Origin: JBOHWJ01 sp050736615
Lineage (GTDB): Bacteria > Desulfobacterota > Binatia > Binatales > Binataceae
Length of the DNA stretch: 36,958 bases
Assembly (NCBI GenBank): GCA_050736615.1
Contig: JBOHWL010000038.1
Span: 1 to 36,958 of the forward strand
Reading direction: 5' to 3'
Shown: positions 1-7,873 of the stretch, piece after piece
Layout of the letters: each line of letters begins with the position of its first letter
Position numbering within the stretch: the stretch's first letter is position 1
Position numbers and translations under genes: made by a program
Notes under the pieces: generated by a model
The model's database searches: none
What the model was told of the DNA's origin: nothing
What the model saw: only the letters and a program-made list of their open reading frames with translations

Positions 1-71
1 GCCGCGGAGAGAGCTCAGGGTCGCCGTAATTTTTCCTGCGCCATTCTCAAGAAAATATTGAAAAACATCGC

Positions 72-91
72 GGGAGCATTTGGGAGCATTT
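72..91 (+). repeat. 10-bp tandem duplication in the ADH leader
   Basis: The decamer GGGAGCATTT occurs twice head to tail just before the alcohol dehydrogenase start. Each copy carries a Shine-Dalgarno-like GGGAG. The second (82-86) is 7 nt from the ATG at 94 and is probably the one used; the first would be too far away. Confidence 0.6.
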
Positions 92-93
92 GA

Positions 94-1200
94 ATGAAGG
101 TCAAGGCGGCTGTCGCATACAAGGCCGGCGCTCCGCTCGAGATTGAAACCGTCGATCTCGACGGACCCAGGCAGGGTGAGGTCCTGGTCGAAATCAAAGC
201 GACCGGCGTATGCCATACCGACGTCTACACGCTTTCCGGCAAAGACCCGGAAGGCCTGTTTCCATCGATCCTCGGCCATGAGGGCGCCGGCGTGGTGGTC
301 GAATGCGGCCCGGGGGTGACCAGTGTCAAGCCGGGCGATCACGTCATTCCGCTCTATATTCCGGAATGCCGGCAGTGTGCCGCCTGCCTCTCGGGACGTA
401 CCAACCTATGCACCGCGATTCGCGACACTCAGGGGCGCGGCCTGATGCCCGACGGCACCAGCCGCTTTTCACTCAACGGCCGCATGATTCACCATTACAT
501 GGGCACCTCGACCTTCGCGAATCTCACGGTGGTCCCGGAAATCGCGCTGGCCAAGGTGCGTGAAGATGCGCCCTTCGACAAAATCTGTTACGTCGGATGC
601 GGTGTTACGACGGGGATTGGCGCGGTGCTCAACACCGCCAAGGTTCAAGCCGGCGATCGCGTGGTGGTATTCGGCCTTGGCGGCATCGGCCTCAACGTTG
701 TGCAGGGTGCGCGGATGGCCGGGGCCGCAATCATCGTCGGCGTCGATCTTAATCCCGCGCGCCGGCCGATGGCCGAGAAATTTGGCATCACCCATTTCGT
801 CAATCCATCCGAAGTCGGCGATCTCGTACCATATTTGGTCAATTTGACCGGCGGCGGCGCCGATTACAGCTTCGAATGTGTCGGTAATGTCAAGTTGATG
901 CGCCAGGCGCTCGAATGCTGCCAGCGCGGATGGGGCACCTGCGTGATTATCGGGGTGGCCGGCGCCGGCGAGGAAATTTCAACGCGGCCGTTCCAGCTAA
1001 TCACGGGGCGGGTCTGGAAAGGCACGGCTTTCGGCGGCGCGCGCGGACGCCGCGACGTCCCCAGGATCGTCGATTGGTACATGGATCACCGCATCAATAT
1101 CGACGACCTGATCACGCATACGATGCCGCTGGAGCGGATCAACCAGGCCTTTGAGTTGATGCATCAGGGCAAATCCATCCGCAGCGTCGTAATCTACTGA
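94..1200 (+). CDS. Zinc-dependent alcohol dehydrogenase, class III type (S-(hydroxymethyl)glutathione dehydrogenase-like)
   Basis: A 368-residue cytoplasmic medium-chain dehydrogenase. Class III members oxidise S-hydroxymethylglutathione or a related thiol adduct of formaldehyde, and long-chain alcohols. Visible features: catalytic zinc ligands C40, H62 (in GHE) and C169 (in VGCGVTTG); structural zinc cysteines C92, C95, C98 and C106; a Rossmann motif GLGGIG from about residue 194; and D218 at the end of the second Rossmann strand, pointing to NAD rather than NADP. WKGTAFGG near residue 308 is typical of class III enzymes. Length is normal. The ATG at 94 follows a GGGAG at 7 nt. It stands alone, followed by a repeat-bearing gap. 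The exact substrate and thiol cofactor cannot be told from the sequence; a mycothiol- or NDMA-dependent variant is possible. Confidence 0.88.
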   Translation: MKVKAAVAYKAGAPLEIETVDLDGPRQGEVLVEIKATGVCHTDVYTLSGKDPEGLFPSILGHEGAGVVVECGPGVTSVKPGDHVIPLYIPECRQCAACLSGRTNLCTAIRDTQGRGLMPDGTSRFSLNGRMIHHYMGTSTFANLTVVPEIALAKVREDAPFDKICYVGCGVTTGIGAVLNTAKVQAGDRVVVFGLGGIGLNVVQGARMAGAAIIVGVDLNPARRPMAEKFGITHFVNPSEVGDLVPYLVNLTGGGADYSFECVGNVKLMRQALECCQRGWGTCVIIGVAGAGEEISTRPFQLITGRVWKGTAFGGARGRRDVPRIVDWYMDHRINIDDLITHTMPLERINQAFELMHQGKSIRSVVIY

Positions 1201-1212
1201 GAGTGAAAATTC

Positions 1213-1340
1213 GTCATTCCGAGCCATCATCGGAGCCGCGGACTACGCGAGCGCCCCAGTGTAGTGAAGCTAAGCGAGCAACCTTGCTTGTCTTTGAAGG
1301 CAGCTCGCGGACTCGCCCGCTCGCTCCGCCTGCGGCTCCG
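1213..1340. repeat. Dispersed modular repeat, copy A
   Basis: The gap between the alcohol dehydrogenase and the M23 peptidase gene carries two modules found elsewhere in the window. A GTCATTCCGAG stretch (about 1213-1223) resembles the terminus of copy D. A module at 1294-1340 contains CAGCTCGCGGACTCGCC followed by CTCCGCCTGCGGCTCC and matches copies C and D almost base for base. It ends about 25 bp before the ribosome binding site of the next gene. Confidence 0.7.
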
Positions 1341-1375
1341 TTGGTCGCCGCGAACTTCCACCTGGAGCATCTGAC

Positions 1376-2713
1376 GTGATCAAACTTGCAACCCGGCCTT
1401 CCGCCTGTGCCCTCGCGATCATCCTGAGCATGGCGGTGGCATTCTCCGCCTGGGCGCAAAGCCCCACGGTGACGCCCACCGCAACACCTACGGCAACTGC
1501 GGCGGCGACGCCGACGCCAACCGCCACGCCCACCGCGACGGCGACGGCGACCGCCACGCCCACGCCGGCCGCCGCGACCTTGCTCCATGGCGTCGAACCG
1601 CCATTGACCCAGACACTGCCGTTCACGCTCTTCATGCGCCTGACGCTGCGCCCCTCGTCCCCGACAGTCGTCGCGTTTACCGGCAATAATCGAGGGCACG
1701 CCGCCTACGAATTGTTCGTCACCAACTATAACGCGCAGCCGATGCGCATCGTGGCGCTTGGCGTCGAAGGCAATGGAGGCAAGCCTTTCAAAGTGCAATG
1801 GAGCGGGGCGGGCCTGGCGGGCATGTTCAGCGCGATCGCCGGCAATTACGGCAAATCACAAGAGCCGCTATTGCAGCCGAGCGAAACCGGCGTCCTGTTC
1901 GTCTTCCTGAATTTTGACTCGGTTCAGGATGCGCCCGAGCACGTGGTCGACACGGTCACGGTGGAACGCGACAAGGCCAAGGAAACCCTCCAGCGCACGC
2001 CCAGCGCGCCGATAACGATCGAGAAGAATGCGGCGGTAATCATCGACGCGCCGATATCCGGCGATGATTGGCTGGCCGCCAATGGTCCTTCCAACAACTC
2101 CGCCCATCGCCGCGCCTTGATTCCGCTCGACGGCGCGCCGCATATCGGACAGCGCTTTGCGATCGATTGGGTCAAGTTCGGTCCGGACGGCAACACCTAT
2201 AAAGGCGACCCGCATCACAACAGCAGTTATTATGCCTGGAACGCGCCGGTTAAAGCGGCCGCTGACGGACGCGTCGTCGCTGTCAAGGATGGCATCCCGG
2301 AGAATACGCCCGACCCCGCGGACCCGGCCCGACGCGCGGTCGCGATGAACCTGAAGACGATCGCTGGCAACAATGTCATTGAGGATATCGGCGGCGGTCA
2401 CTACGCCTTGTATGCGCATCTGCGCCCCGGTTCCATCGCGGTCAAGACCGGCGACACCGTACATCGCGGCGAGGTCCTCGCGCACCTGGGCAATACCGGC
2501 AATTCGACCGAGCCGCATCTGCATTTCCAGGTATGCGACGCGCCCTCGTTTATCGCCAGCAACGGCGTACCCTTCGAGATCGACCATTTCGTCGCGCACC
2601 AGTTCCATATCGAGCAGAAGGACGATACGCCGGTGAACCTGGTGATCGAGGATTCGCGCGAGGTCAGCGATCAGAGCCCGATGGAAAATCAACTGGATGA
2701 CTTCCCCAAGTAA
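1376..2713 (+). CDS. Secreted M23-family (LytM-like) metallopeptidase with Thr/Pro-rich linker
   Basis: A 445-residue exported protein probably acting on peptidoglycan. An N-terminal signal peptide (hydrophobic to about residue 26, cleavage near AWA-Q) is followed by a low-complexity Thr/Pro/Ala tract at about residues 31-66, which looks like a wall-spanning linker. A middle domain of unknown type precedes the C-terminal M23 domain: an RFAID-type first metal site near residue 262, H348 in YAHL, and the HLH motif at 381-383. The usual first-ligand HxxxD is read as RFAID, so whether all zinc ligands are present is uncertain and a non-catalytic LytM role is possible. The start is GTG with GGAG 8 nt upstream. 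The end overlaps the next gene by 17 bp, suggesting coupled expression. Confidence 0.8.
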   Translation: MIKLATRPSACALAIILSMAVAFSAWAQSPTVTPTATPTATAAATPTPTATPTATATATATPTPAAATLLHGVEPPLTQTLPFTLFMRLTLRPSSPTVVAFTGNNRGHAAYELFVTNYNAQPMRIVALGVEGNGGKPFKVQWSGAGLAGMFSAIAGNYGKSQEPLLQPSETGVLFVFLNFDSVQDAPEHVVDTVTVERDKAKETLQRTPSAPITIEKNAAVIIDAPISGDDWLAANGPSNNSAHRRALIPLDGAPHIGQRFAIDWVKFGPDGNTYKGDPHHNSSYYAWNAPVKAAADGRVVAVKDGIPENTPDPADPARRAVAMNLKTIAGNNVIEDIGGGHYALYAHLRPGSIAVKTGDTVHRGEVLAHLGNTGNSTEPHLHFQVCDAPSFIASNGVPFEIDHFVAHQFHIEQKDDTPVNLVIEDSREVSDQSPMENQLDDFPK

Positions 2714-3185
2714 CGCGATTATCGCGTTAATCGCGTCCCTGCTCTGCGTCGTGGCTGGATGTTCACTGCTTCATCGCGAGCGGGTGACGCCGCAGCAACA
2801 ATTTCTCGAGGCGCTCCAGCGCGGCGATGCGCCCGCGGCAAGCCAAATCTGGTTACATATGAGTCCCGCTGAGCGCGCCGATCTGTCCCACGGCGCGGGG
2901 CTTAAACCCGATGTCACATTGTTTGAACGCAGCTCGCGGACTCGCCTGGTCGCTTCGCCGCGCCACGCGGCTCCGCTAATGCCGCCGGCCGCCCGGTTAA
3001 AGGCAAAAGTACGGCAGAACAAAAAAGCGGATGGTGATGATGCCACTTTTCAGCAGGGCGACATCAATTCGCAAAGTTTCGAATGGCCTGGGCTCGATGC
3101 CGACTCTGACGGCCTACTCGCGTTGCCATCTTCACTCTCCGAGCCCGCACAACAGCGGCCCGACCAGCAATCGATCGCGCCGTGA
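2697..3185 (+). CDS. Putative lipoprotein carrying an in-frame repeat insertion
   Basis: A 162-residue predicted lipoprotein of unknown function. A short hydrophobic segment ends in a lipobox-like VVAGC, with Cys22 as the likely lipidated residue. The first half (about residues 23-72) is hydrophilic and reads as a normal protein. Residues from about 76 to 96 are encoded by a copy of the dispersed repeat (2922-2984, 63 bp, a multiple of three), so the repeat keeps the frame. The C-terminal part is polar and acidic and resembles a natural lipoprotein tail. The start overlaps the end of the M23 peptidase gene in another frame, so the two are probably one transcript and may share an envelope role. 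The gene may be damaged by the insertion. Confidence 0.55.
   Translation: MTSPSNAIIALIASLLCVVAGCSLLHRERVTPQQQFLEALQRGDAPAASQIWLHMSPAERADLSHGAGLKPDVTLFERSSRTRLVASPRHAAPLMPPAARLKAKVRQNKKADGDDATFQQGDINSQSFEWPGLDADSDGLLALPSSLSEPAQQRPDQQSIAP
2922..2984. repeat. Dispersed modular repeat, copy B (inside a CDS)
   Basis: TTTGAACGCAGCTCGCGGAC and the following CTCGCC...CGGCTCCGCTAATGCCG match copies A and C. The copy is 63 bp, lies wholly within the lipoprotein frame and adds about 21 codons without a stop. Its middle is a little diverged (CTTCGCCGCGCCACG in place of CTCCGCCTG). Confidence 0.7.
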
Positions 3186-3281
3186 ACCGCCGGGCGAGCG
3201 CACCCCAATCGCATCGCCGCTTGAATCCGGGTGCGACTCCGTGTCGCTATCCTTTGGACGCCTAACACTGGGAGCAAAGTT

Positions 3282-4436
3282 ATGGATTTCAGCTTCAATT
3301 CCGATCAGGAGATGTTGCGCAACACCTTGGCTGATTTCGCCCGCCGTGAATTGGCCCCCGCGTACGCGGCGCGCGACCGCGACGAGGACCTGCCACGTGA
3401 AATCGCCCGCAAGCTCGGCGAGCTTGGCCTGCTCGCGCCGATGGTCGAGCCGGAGTTTGGCGGCCAGGCTCTCGATTACGTTTCGCTCGGTATTGCCCAT
3501 GAGGAGATTTCGCGCTGCGATATGAATGCCGGTTACGTGCTGCTCCTGAGCGCGCTGGTCGGGGCAATCGTCAGCGTGCGGGGCGATGAACATCAGAAGA
3601 GCACTTTTATTCCATCGATATGCAGTGGCGAAATCGTGCCGGCCCTCGGCGTCACCGAACCTGGCGGCGGTTCCGACGCGGCGCATGTCAAATTGCAGGC
3701 ACGCCGCGACGGCGACAGTTACGTTCTCAACGGCGAGAAAACCTCCATTTCGCTCGGCTCGTGGGCTGACAGCGCGTTGGTGATGGCGCGCACGGGGGCA
3801 CTCGACGAAGGTGCCCATGGAGTCAGCGCGTTCTATGTCGATCTGCACAGCGCCGGGGTTAGCCGTAATCGTTTCAAGGACCTCGGCACCCGCGCGATCG
3901 GCCGCGCGCAGCTCTTTTTCGATTCCGTGCGCGTACCCGTCGCCTCGCGCATCGGACCTGAAGGCGCGGGCTTCGTTCAGGTGATGCAGGGGTTTGATTT
4001 CAGCCGCTCGCTGATCGGTTTGATGTGCATCGGTACGGCGCAGCAAAGCCTGGATGAAACTTGCAAATACGTGACTGACCGCAACGCCTTCGGCGGTTCA
4101 CTGGCACGTTTCGAAGGAGTCTCATTTCCGCTGGCGGAAGCGGCGGTCAAACTGCGCGCCGCCCGCCTGCTCTGCTACGAGGCGCTGTGGCTCAAAGATC
4201 AGGGCAAACCGCACGGATGGCTGGCGGCGGGTGCCAAATGGTGGGCGCCGGAGTTATGCGTGCAGGTGCTCCATCAATGCCTGCTGCTGCATGGCCATCT
4301 GGGCTTCAGCCTCGACCTGCCGCATCAACAACGCTTGCGCGACGTGATCGGGTTGGAAATCGGCGACGGCACCGCGCAAATCATGAAACTGCTGGTGGCG
4401 CGCGCCCTGCTCGGCAATGTCGCCCGCGGCTATTGA
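3282..4436 (+). CDS. Acyl-CoA dehydrogenase family flavoprotein with Asp at the catalytic base position
   Basis: A 384-residue FAD enzyme of the acyl-CoA dehydrogenase superfamily, which introduces a 2,3-double bond into acyl-CoA thioesters and passes electrons to an electron-transfer flavoprotein. The N-terminal helical domain, the middle domain (EPGGGSDAA and the NGEKTSIS region) and the C-terminal helical domain (RNAFGGSLARFEGVSFPLAE) are all present at full length. In the C-terminal motif where medium-chain enzymes have the base Glu (YEGT), this protein reads IGDGTAQIMK, placing Asp362 there. The chosen ATG at 3282 has GGGAG about 6 nt upstream; an upstream in-frame start at 3231 would add 17 unlikely residues. 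It has no fatty-acid neighbours, so the acyl substrate is unknown. Confidence 0.88.
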   Translation: MDFSFNSDQEMLRNTLADFARRELAPAYAARDRDEDLPREIARKLGELGLLAPMVEPEFGGQALDYVSLGIAHEEISRCDMNAGYVLLLSALVGAIVSVRGDEHQKSTFIPSICSGEIVPALGVTEPGGGSDAAHVKLQARRDGDSYVLNGEKTSISLGSWADSALVMARTGALDEGAHGVSAFYVDLHSAGVSRNRFKDLGTRAIGRAQLFFDSVRVPVASRIGPEGAGFVQVMQGFDFSRSLIGLMCIGTAQQSLDETCKYVTDRNAFGGSLARFEGVSFPLAEAAVKLRAARLLCYEALWLKDQGKPHGWLAAGAKWWAPELCVQVLHQCLLLHGHLGFSLDLPHQQRLRDVIGLEIGDGTAQIMKLLVARALLGNVARGY

Positions 4437-4511
4437 ACCCCGGCCTTTGACTTGATGCTTGATCCTCGGGGTGTGCGCAGGCGATTCTCAGTGCGCGAAA
4501 TCATATTGCTT

Positions 4512-4658
4512 TCATCGCTGGCCAATCGCGCGCGCATCGCCGGTTGTGATCGCGCAAGTCAGTGATGGCGGCTCGCAGCGCTTGATGCGTTCGTCATCAT
4601 AGAAGCTGATCTGGTAAAAATCACTCAGTACGTCGCGAATGTCCGTTCCAGCTCGCAT
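4512..4658 (-). CDS. Possible 48-aa small protein divergent from the OPT transporter
   Basis: An open frame of 48 codons runs from ATG at 4658 to TGA at 4512, head to head with the OPT gene. Its composition is protein-like (RDVLSDFYQISFYDDERIKR), mixed charged and aromatic, unlike the Arg/Pro-rich shadows of GC-rich DNA. There is no strong ribosome binding site and I recognise no family. It could be a genuine small gene or the remnant of a longer one. The rest of the 4437-4669 gap shows nothing convincing. Confidence 0.3.
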   Translation of the reverse strand: MRAGTDIRDVLSDFYQISFYDDERIKRCEPPSLTCAITTGDARAIGQR

Positions 4659-4669
4659 ATAGTGGCGGC

Positions 4670-6466
4670 GTGGAACGTCTCGTCGTTGAAGCGCGGCGTG
4701 CGGAAAAATTCGCCTCGCGTGAAATCACCGCGCGCGCCATCATTCTAGGCGCGCTGCTCGCGCTGATTCTGGGCGCCGCCAACGCGTACCTCGGCCTTTA
4801 TGCCGGCATGACCGTCTCGGCGAGTATCCCGGCCGCGGTAATTTCGATGGCGCTTTTGCGCCTGCTCGGACGCGCCACCATCCTTGAAAATAACGTCGTC
4901 CAGACCATCGCTTCGGCGGGTGAAGCGGTCGCCGCAGGCGCGATTTTCACCTTTCCCGCCCTGGTTATCCTAGGCCGTACCGGGCCGCTGCCCTACCTCG
5001 ACGTAACCCTGCTGTGTCTGGCCGGCGGCACGATGGGCAGCTTGCTGGTCGTGTTTCTAAGGCGCGTCTACGTGGTGGAAGAGCGGCTGCCCTTCCCCGA
5101 AGGAATGGCCTGTGCCGAGGTGCTGCGGGCTGGCGAGGCGGGCGCGGCCAACGCCGCGCCGCTGGCATGGGGCGGTGTACTCGCCGCCGCGCTCAAGGCG
5201 GCCGAGGATATTCTCGGTCTGCTTCCGGGTGCGCTGTCAGGGGCGCGATGGATCGGTGGCGCCGCTTTTTCCGGCTCATTTGATATTTCCGCCGCACTGC
5301 TCGGCGTCGGCTATATCGTCGGACCCGCCATCGCAAGCCTGGTGTTTCTGGGGGGCGCGTTGGCCTGGCTGTGCGCGATTCCGCTCACCAGCCTCACGCA
5401 TCCCGCGTCGCACGCGGTCGATGCCGCCACGGCCGCGATGCGCATCTGGAGCGGGCATACGCGTTATATGGGCGTCGGCGCGATGCTGGTGGGCGGTTTC
5501 GCCACCCTATGGCGTTTGCGCCTGCCAATCGGCCGCGGTTTGCGTGAGAGCGCCCGTGTGTTTCAGACGCGCCGGTCGGGGCCGTCGCTGGATCGCGAAG
5601 AGCTCGACCTGAGTCCGCGTATCGTACTGATCTCCATCGCGCTATGCGTCCCGGCGATTTTCGCCATCTGTTACCTGTTGAGCCAGAGTTTATGGCTCAG
5701 CCTCGCGTTGGCGGCGGCGCTCGCGATCATCGGCTTTTTCGCCACGGCGGTGGCCGGTTATCTAACCGGGATCGTCGGTTCTTCCAACAACCCGGTTTCG
5801 GGCGTGACAATTATCGTGCTGCTGGCGATTGCGCTGATGCTCAATTTCCTGGGCGTCTCCGTTGCAATCGGACCTTATTTGGCCATCATGGCGGGCGCGG
5901 TGGTATGCACGGCGGCGGCGATGGCGGGCGATTCGCTGCATGACCTGGCCACCGGCTTTCACGTCGGCGCCACCCCGCGCGCGCTGGAAATCGCGGTGCT
6001 GATTGGAGCGATAGTCGCGTCATTGCTGATGGCGCCGATTCTGAACCTGCTGATCAGCGCCTACGGCATCGCCGGTACGCCCACCGCCAAGGCCCAAGCG
6101 CTCGCCGCGCCGCAGGCGTTTTTGATGGCGCAGGTGGCACGAGGCGTGTTCATGGGCGGACTGCCGTGGGGCTCGATCGGCGCGGGCGGTGGCCTCGCGT
6201 TACTGTTGATCGGCGCCGATAGCTGGCTCGTGCGGCATCAGGCCAAATGGCGCACGCCGGTGATGCCGGTGGCGATCGGGCTTTATCTGCCGTTTGGTTT
6301 GAGCGTGACCATCCTGTTCGGATCGCTGGCGCGGCTGCTTTATCATGACGAGGTTGAGGGCGGCCGCGGCTTGCTCTTCGCGGCGGGCCTGGTCGCCGGC
6401 GAGGCGCTGATGGGCGTGGCGAGCGGCGCCCTGGTCACCTTCGGCGTCAAACTGCCGCTTTGGTAG
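4670..6466 (+). CDS. OPT-family oligopeptide/metal-chelate transporter
   Basis: A 598-residue integral membrane protein with about 14-16 hydrophobic segments. OPT/YSL proteins move short peptides or metal-peptide chelates into the cell, probably driven by protons. Family signatures visible: an N-terminal LGAANAYLGLYAGMTVSASI segment typical of the bacterial branch; GEAVAAGAIFTFPA near residue 84; and a C-terminal APQAFLMAQVARGVFMGG motif near residue 484 followed by LPWGSIGAGGG. The length fits bacterial members (about 600 residues). The start is GTG; no better ATG lies nearby, and the first 15 residues are polar as expected for a cytoplasmic N-terminus. It is monocistronic, and the substrate cannot be inferred from neighbours. 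Confidence 0.88.
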   Translation: MERLVVEARRAEKFASREITARAIILGALLALILGAANAYLGLYAGMTVSASIPAAVISMALLRLLGRATILENNVVQTIASAGEAVAAGAIFTFPALVILGRTGPLPYLDVTLLCLAGGTMGSLLVVFLRRVYVVEERLPFPEGMACAEVLRAGEAGAANAAPLAWGGVLAAALKAAEDILGLLPGALSGARWIGGAAFSGSFDISAALLGVGYIVGPAIASLVFLGGALAWLCAIPLTSLTHPASHAVDAATAAMRIWSGHTRYMGVGAMLVGGFATLWRLRLPIGRGLRESARVFQTRRSGPSLDREELDLSPRIVLISIALCVPAIFAICYLLSQSLWLSLALAAALAIIGFFATAVAGYLTGIVGSSNNPVSGVTIIVLLAIALMLNFLGVSVAIGPYLAIMAGAVVCTAAAMAGDSLHDLATGFHVGATPRALEIAVLIGAIVASLLMAPILNLLISAYGIAGTPTAKAQALAAPQAFLMAQVARGVFMGGLPWGSIGAGGGLALLLIGADSWLVRHQAKWRTPVMPVAIGLYLPFGLSVTILFGSLARLLYHDEVEGGRGLLFAAGLVAGEALMGVASGALVTFGVKLPLW

Positions 6467-6589
6467 AATTTCTCCGGCACACTCGAATTTACTTATGCGT
6501 TCGGAGTCGGCGGTGTGCGCGTGATGCGCGCGCATCCAGTAGCCGATGGAGTTGGCCGCACCACGATGCGCGCGCGGGGGCGCTCCCGT

Positions 6590-6790
6590 TTAACTGTCCG
6601 AAACGCTGTCATCGCGCCCCATCTCGCTAAGTGCGGCGCGCGCTTCGCCGAGCGCCTCGGCCTCGCTCGCGGCCACGCCCACGATACTTACATTTCGACG
6701 CGCGCCGATCAGGCGCCAGAACCACGCGCCGGGCCTCGCGTGGATCTGAATGCGCGGTTTCAGGAATTCTCCGCCACTCCACGAAGTCAT
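6590..6790 (-). CDS. Hypothetical small protein (66 aa)
   Basis: A 66-residue frame starting at ATG 6790, with GGAGA about 8-9 nt upstream on the minus strand. The product is soluble and basic, with a compact middle (NVSIVGVAASEAEALGEARA) that looks like a beta strand followed by an amphipathic helix. I recognise no family. It lies downstream of, and on the same strand as, the alpha/beta hydrolase, with a hairpin between them, so it probably has its own promoter. Confidence 0.5.
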   Translation of the reverse strand: MTSWSGGEFLKPRIQIHARPGAWFWRLIGARRNVSIVGVAASEAEALGEARAALSEMGRDDSVSDS

Positions 6791-6885
6791 TTTTCCGGTC
6801 TCCGAGAAATCCGTGTGAACTACTATTTAGTCGATCCCGGCGGCCGCGGATCGACATTTGGGACCAACCTCCCGCGCCGCGACAC

Positions 6886-6907
6886 TCCCACAGTCCACCC
6901 TGTGGGA
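6886..6907 (-). terminator. Hairpin downstream of the alpha/beta hydrolase
   Basis: Perfect 8-bp arms TCCCACAG (6886-6893) and CTGTGGGA (6900-6907) around a 6-nt loop, 36 bp past the hydrolase stop. No T-tract follows on the minus strand, so it may be a weak terminator or only an mRNA 3' stabiliser. Confidence 0.4.
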
Positions 6908-6943
6908 CCGATGCGCGCGACGCCGCCGAGGCTTCGACGGGAG

Positions 6944-7810
6944 TCAACTGGCGGCTTCCCAAAAATCCCGCAGTAACACGCTCAATAGGCGCGGATGCTC
7001 CTCGGTAAAGAACAACTTTGCCCGTGGCACGCGGGTTATTTTGGTGAGTGAGCCCAGATTCGAGCGCAGCCATTCTAACGATGGCGCCTGGTCAAATAGC
7101 GAGTCGTCCTCGCCCCAGATGACCTGCGCGGGAATGCGCGATGTTTTGAGTTCGGGCGCAATCTCGATCAATTGCGTACGGTTGGTCTCCCAGCCGCTAA
7201 ATTGACGCAGTTGCTCAACGCGCTGAGGCGAGGCGACCAGCGGCTGCAAATAGAGCGCGACCAGGTCGGGCGTGAGACGTTCCGGGTACTCGAAAGCCAT
7301 GCCGAACTGGACTTGCGCACGTTCAGGCTTTTCCAGCATCGACCGGATGCCGGAGGCGAATGCGCCGGACGCGACTCCCTTGTAAAAGCCCGTGAGCATG
7401 GCGTTGGGCCAGCGGTCATACACTTCGCAATTGGTCAGGGTCAACGTGCGTACGCGCCGCGGATAGCGTGCCGCGAAGATTTGGCTGATACCGCCGCCGG
7501 TGTCGTTACCGCATAAATCGACCGCGTCAATTTCGAGCGCGTCCAAAAACTCGGATAGCATGCGTGCTTGCGCGGCAAATGAGAGGTCCCGCCCGGCCGC
7601 CGCCTCGCTGTAGCCCAGACCCATCAGGTCGGGGGCGATGCAACGGCGCATAGCTGACAGATCCTCGAGCGCTCCGCGCCACTGATAGCCGCACAGCGGC
7701 AACCCGTGGAGAAACAAGGCCGCCGGTCCGCGGCCGCGTTCGACGTAGCTGATACGGCCGTCGGCGACCGCTGCGAATTGACGGCTGGAGTGGAACTCGG
7801 CTGATTTCAT
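6944..7810 (-). CDS. Alpha/beta hydrolase with Asp nucleophile (haloalkane dehalogenase/epoxide hydrolase type)
   Basis: A 288-residue soluble alpha/beta hydrolase. The oxyanion-hole motif HGLP is at 35-38. The nucleophile elbow reads GNDTGG with Asp103, where esterases and lipases have Ser. The acid is probably D235 or D236 in WGEDD, and the base is H272 in EEHP. An Asp nucleophile is the mark of haloalkane dehalogenases, epoxide hydrolases and fluoroacetate dehalogenases, which form an ester intermediate. I chose the ATG at 7810 because AAGGAG stands 7-8 nt upstream; a longer frame to 7846 would run into the operator. It is divergent from a TetR regulator and probably repressed by it. The substrate is unknown; a C-C hydrolase is less likely given the Asp. 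Confidence 0.85.
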   Translation of the reverse strand: MKSAEFHSSRQFAAVADGRISYVERGRGPAALFLHGLPLCGYQWRGALEDLSAMRRCIAPDLMGLGYSEAAAGRDLSFAAQARMLSEFLDALEIDAVDLCGNDTGGGISQIFAARYPRRVRTLTLTNCEVYDRWPNAMLTGFYKGVASGAFASGIRSMLEKPERAQVQFGMAFEYPERLTPDLVALYLQPLVASPQRVEQLRQFSGWETNRTQLIEIAPELKTSRIPAQVIWGEDDSLFDQAPSLEWLRSNLGSLTKITRVPRAKLFFTEEHPRLLSVLLRDFWEAAS

Positions 7811-7833
7811 TGCTAAACTCCTTAACATCGGGC

Positions 7834-7864
7834 AGCTTACATACATACTGCATGTATGTAAGCT
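7834..7864. promoter_or_regulatory. 31-bp inverted repeat, probable TetR-family operator
   Basis: Perfect 13-bp arms (AGCTTACATACAT and its complement) separated by ACTGC, centred between the divergent hydrolase and TetR genes: 23 bp from the hydrolase ATG and 9 bp from the TetR ATG. The inner half-site TACATACAT is the one known from the E. coli AcrR operator, a TetR-family site. It very likely covers both promoters, so the TetR protein should control itself and the hydrolase. Confidence 0.85.
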
Positions 7865-7873
7865 TCGTAATGT

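Noticed and set aside
1467..1572. Repetitive tract resembling a short tandem-repeat or CRISPR-like array
   Set aside because: The periodicity is ACG/CCG codon usage for the Thr/Pro/Ala linker of the M23 peptidase. There are no spacers or constant repeats.
6858..7205. A 115-codon plus-strand ORF over the end of the alpha/beta hydrolase
   Set aside because: Mostly antisense to the hydrolase, which has a complete catalytic triad; the rest covers a hairpin.
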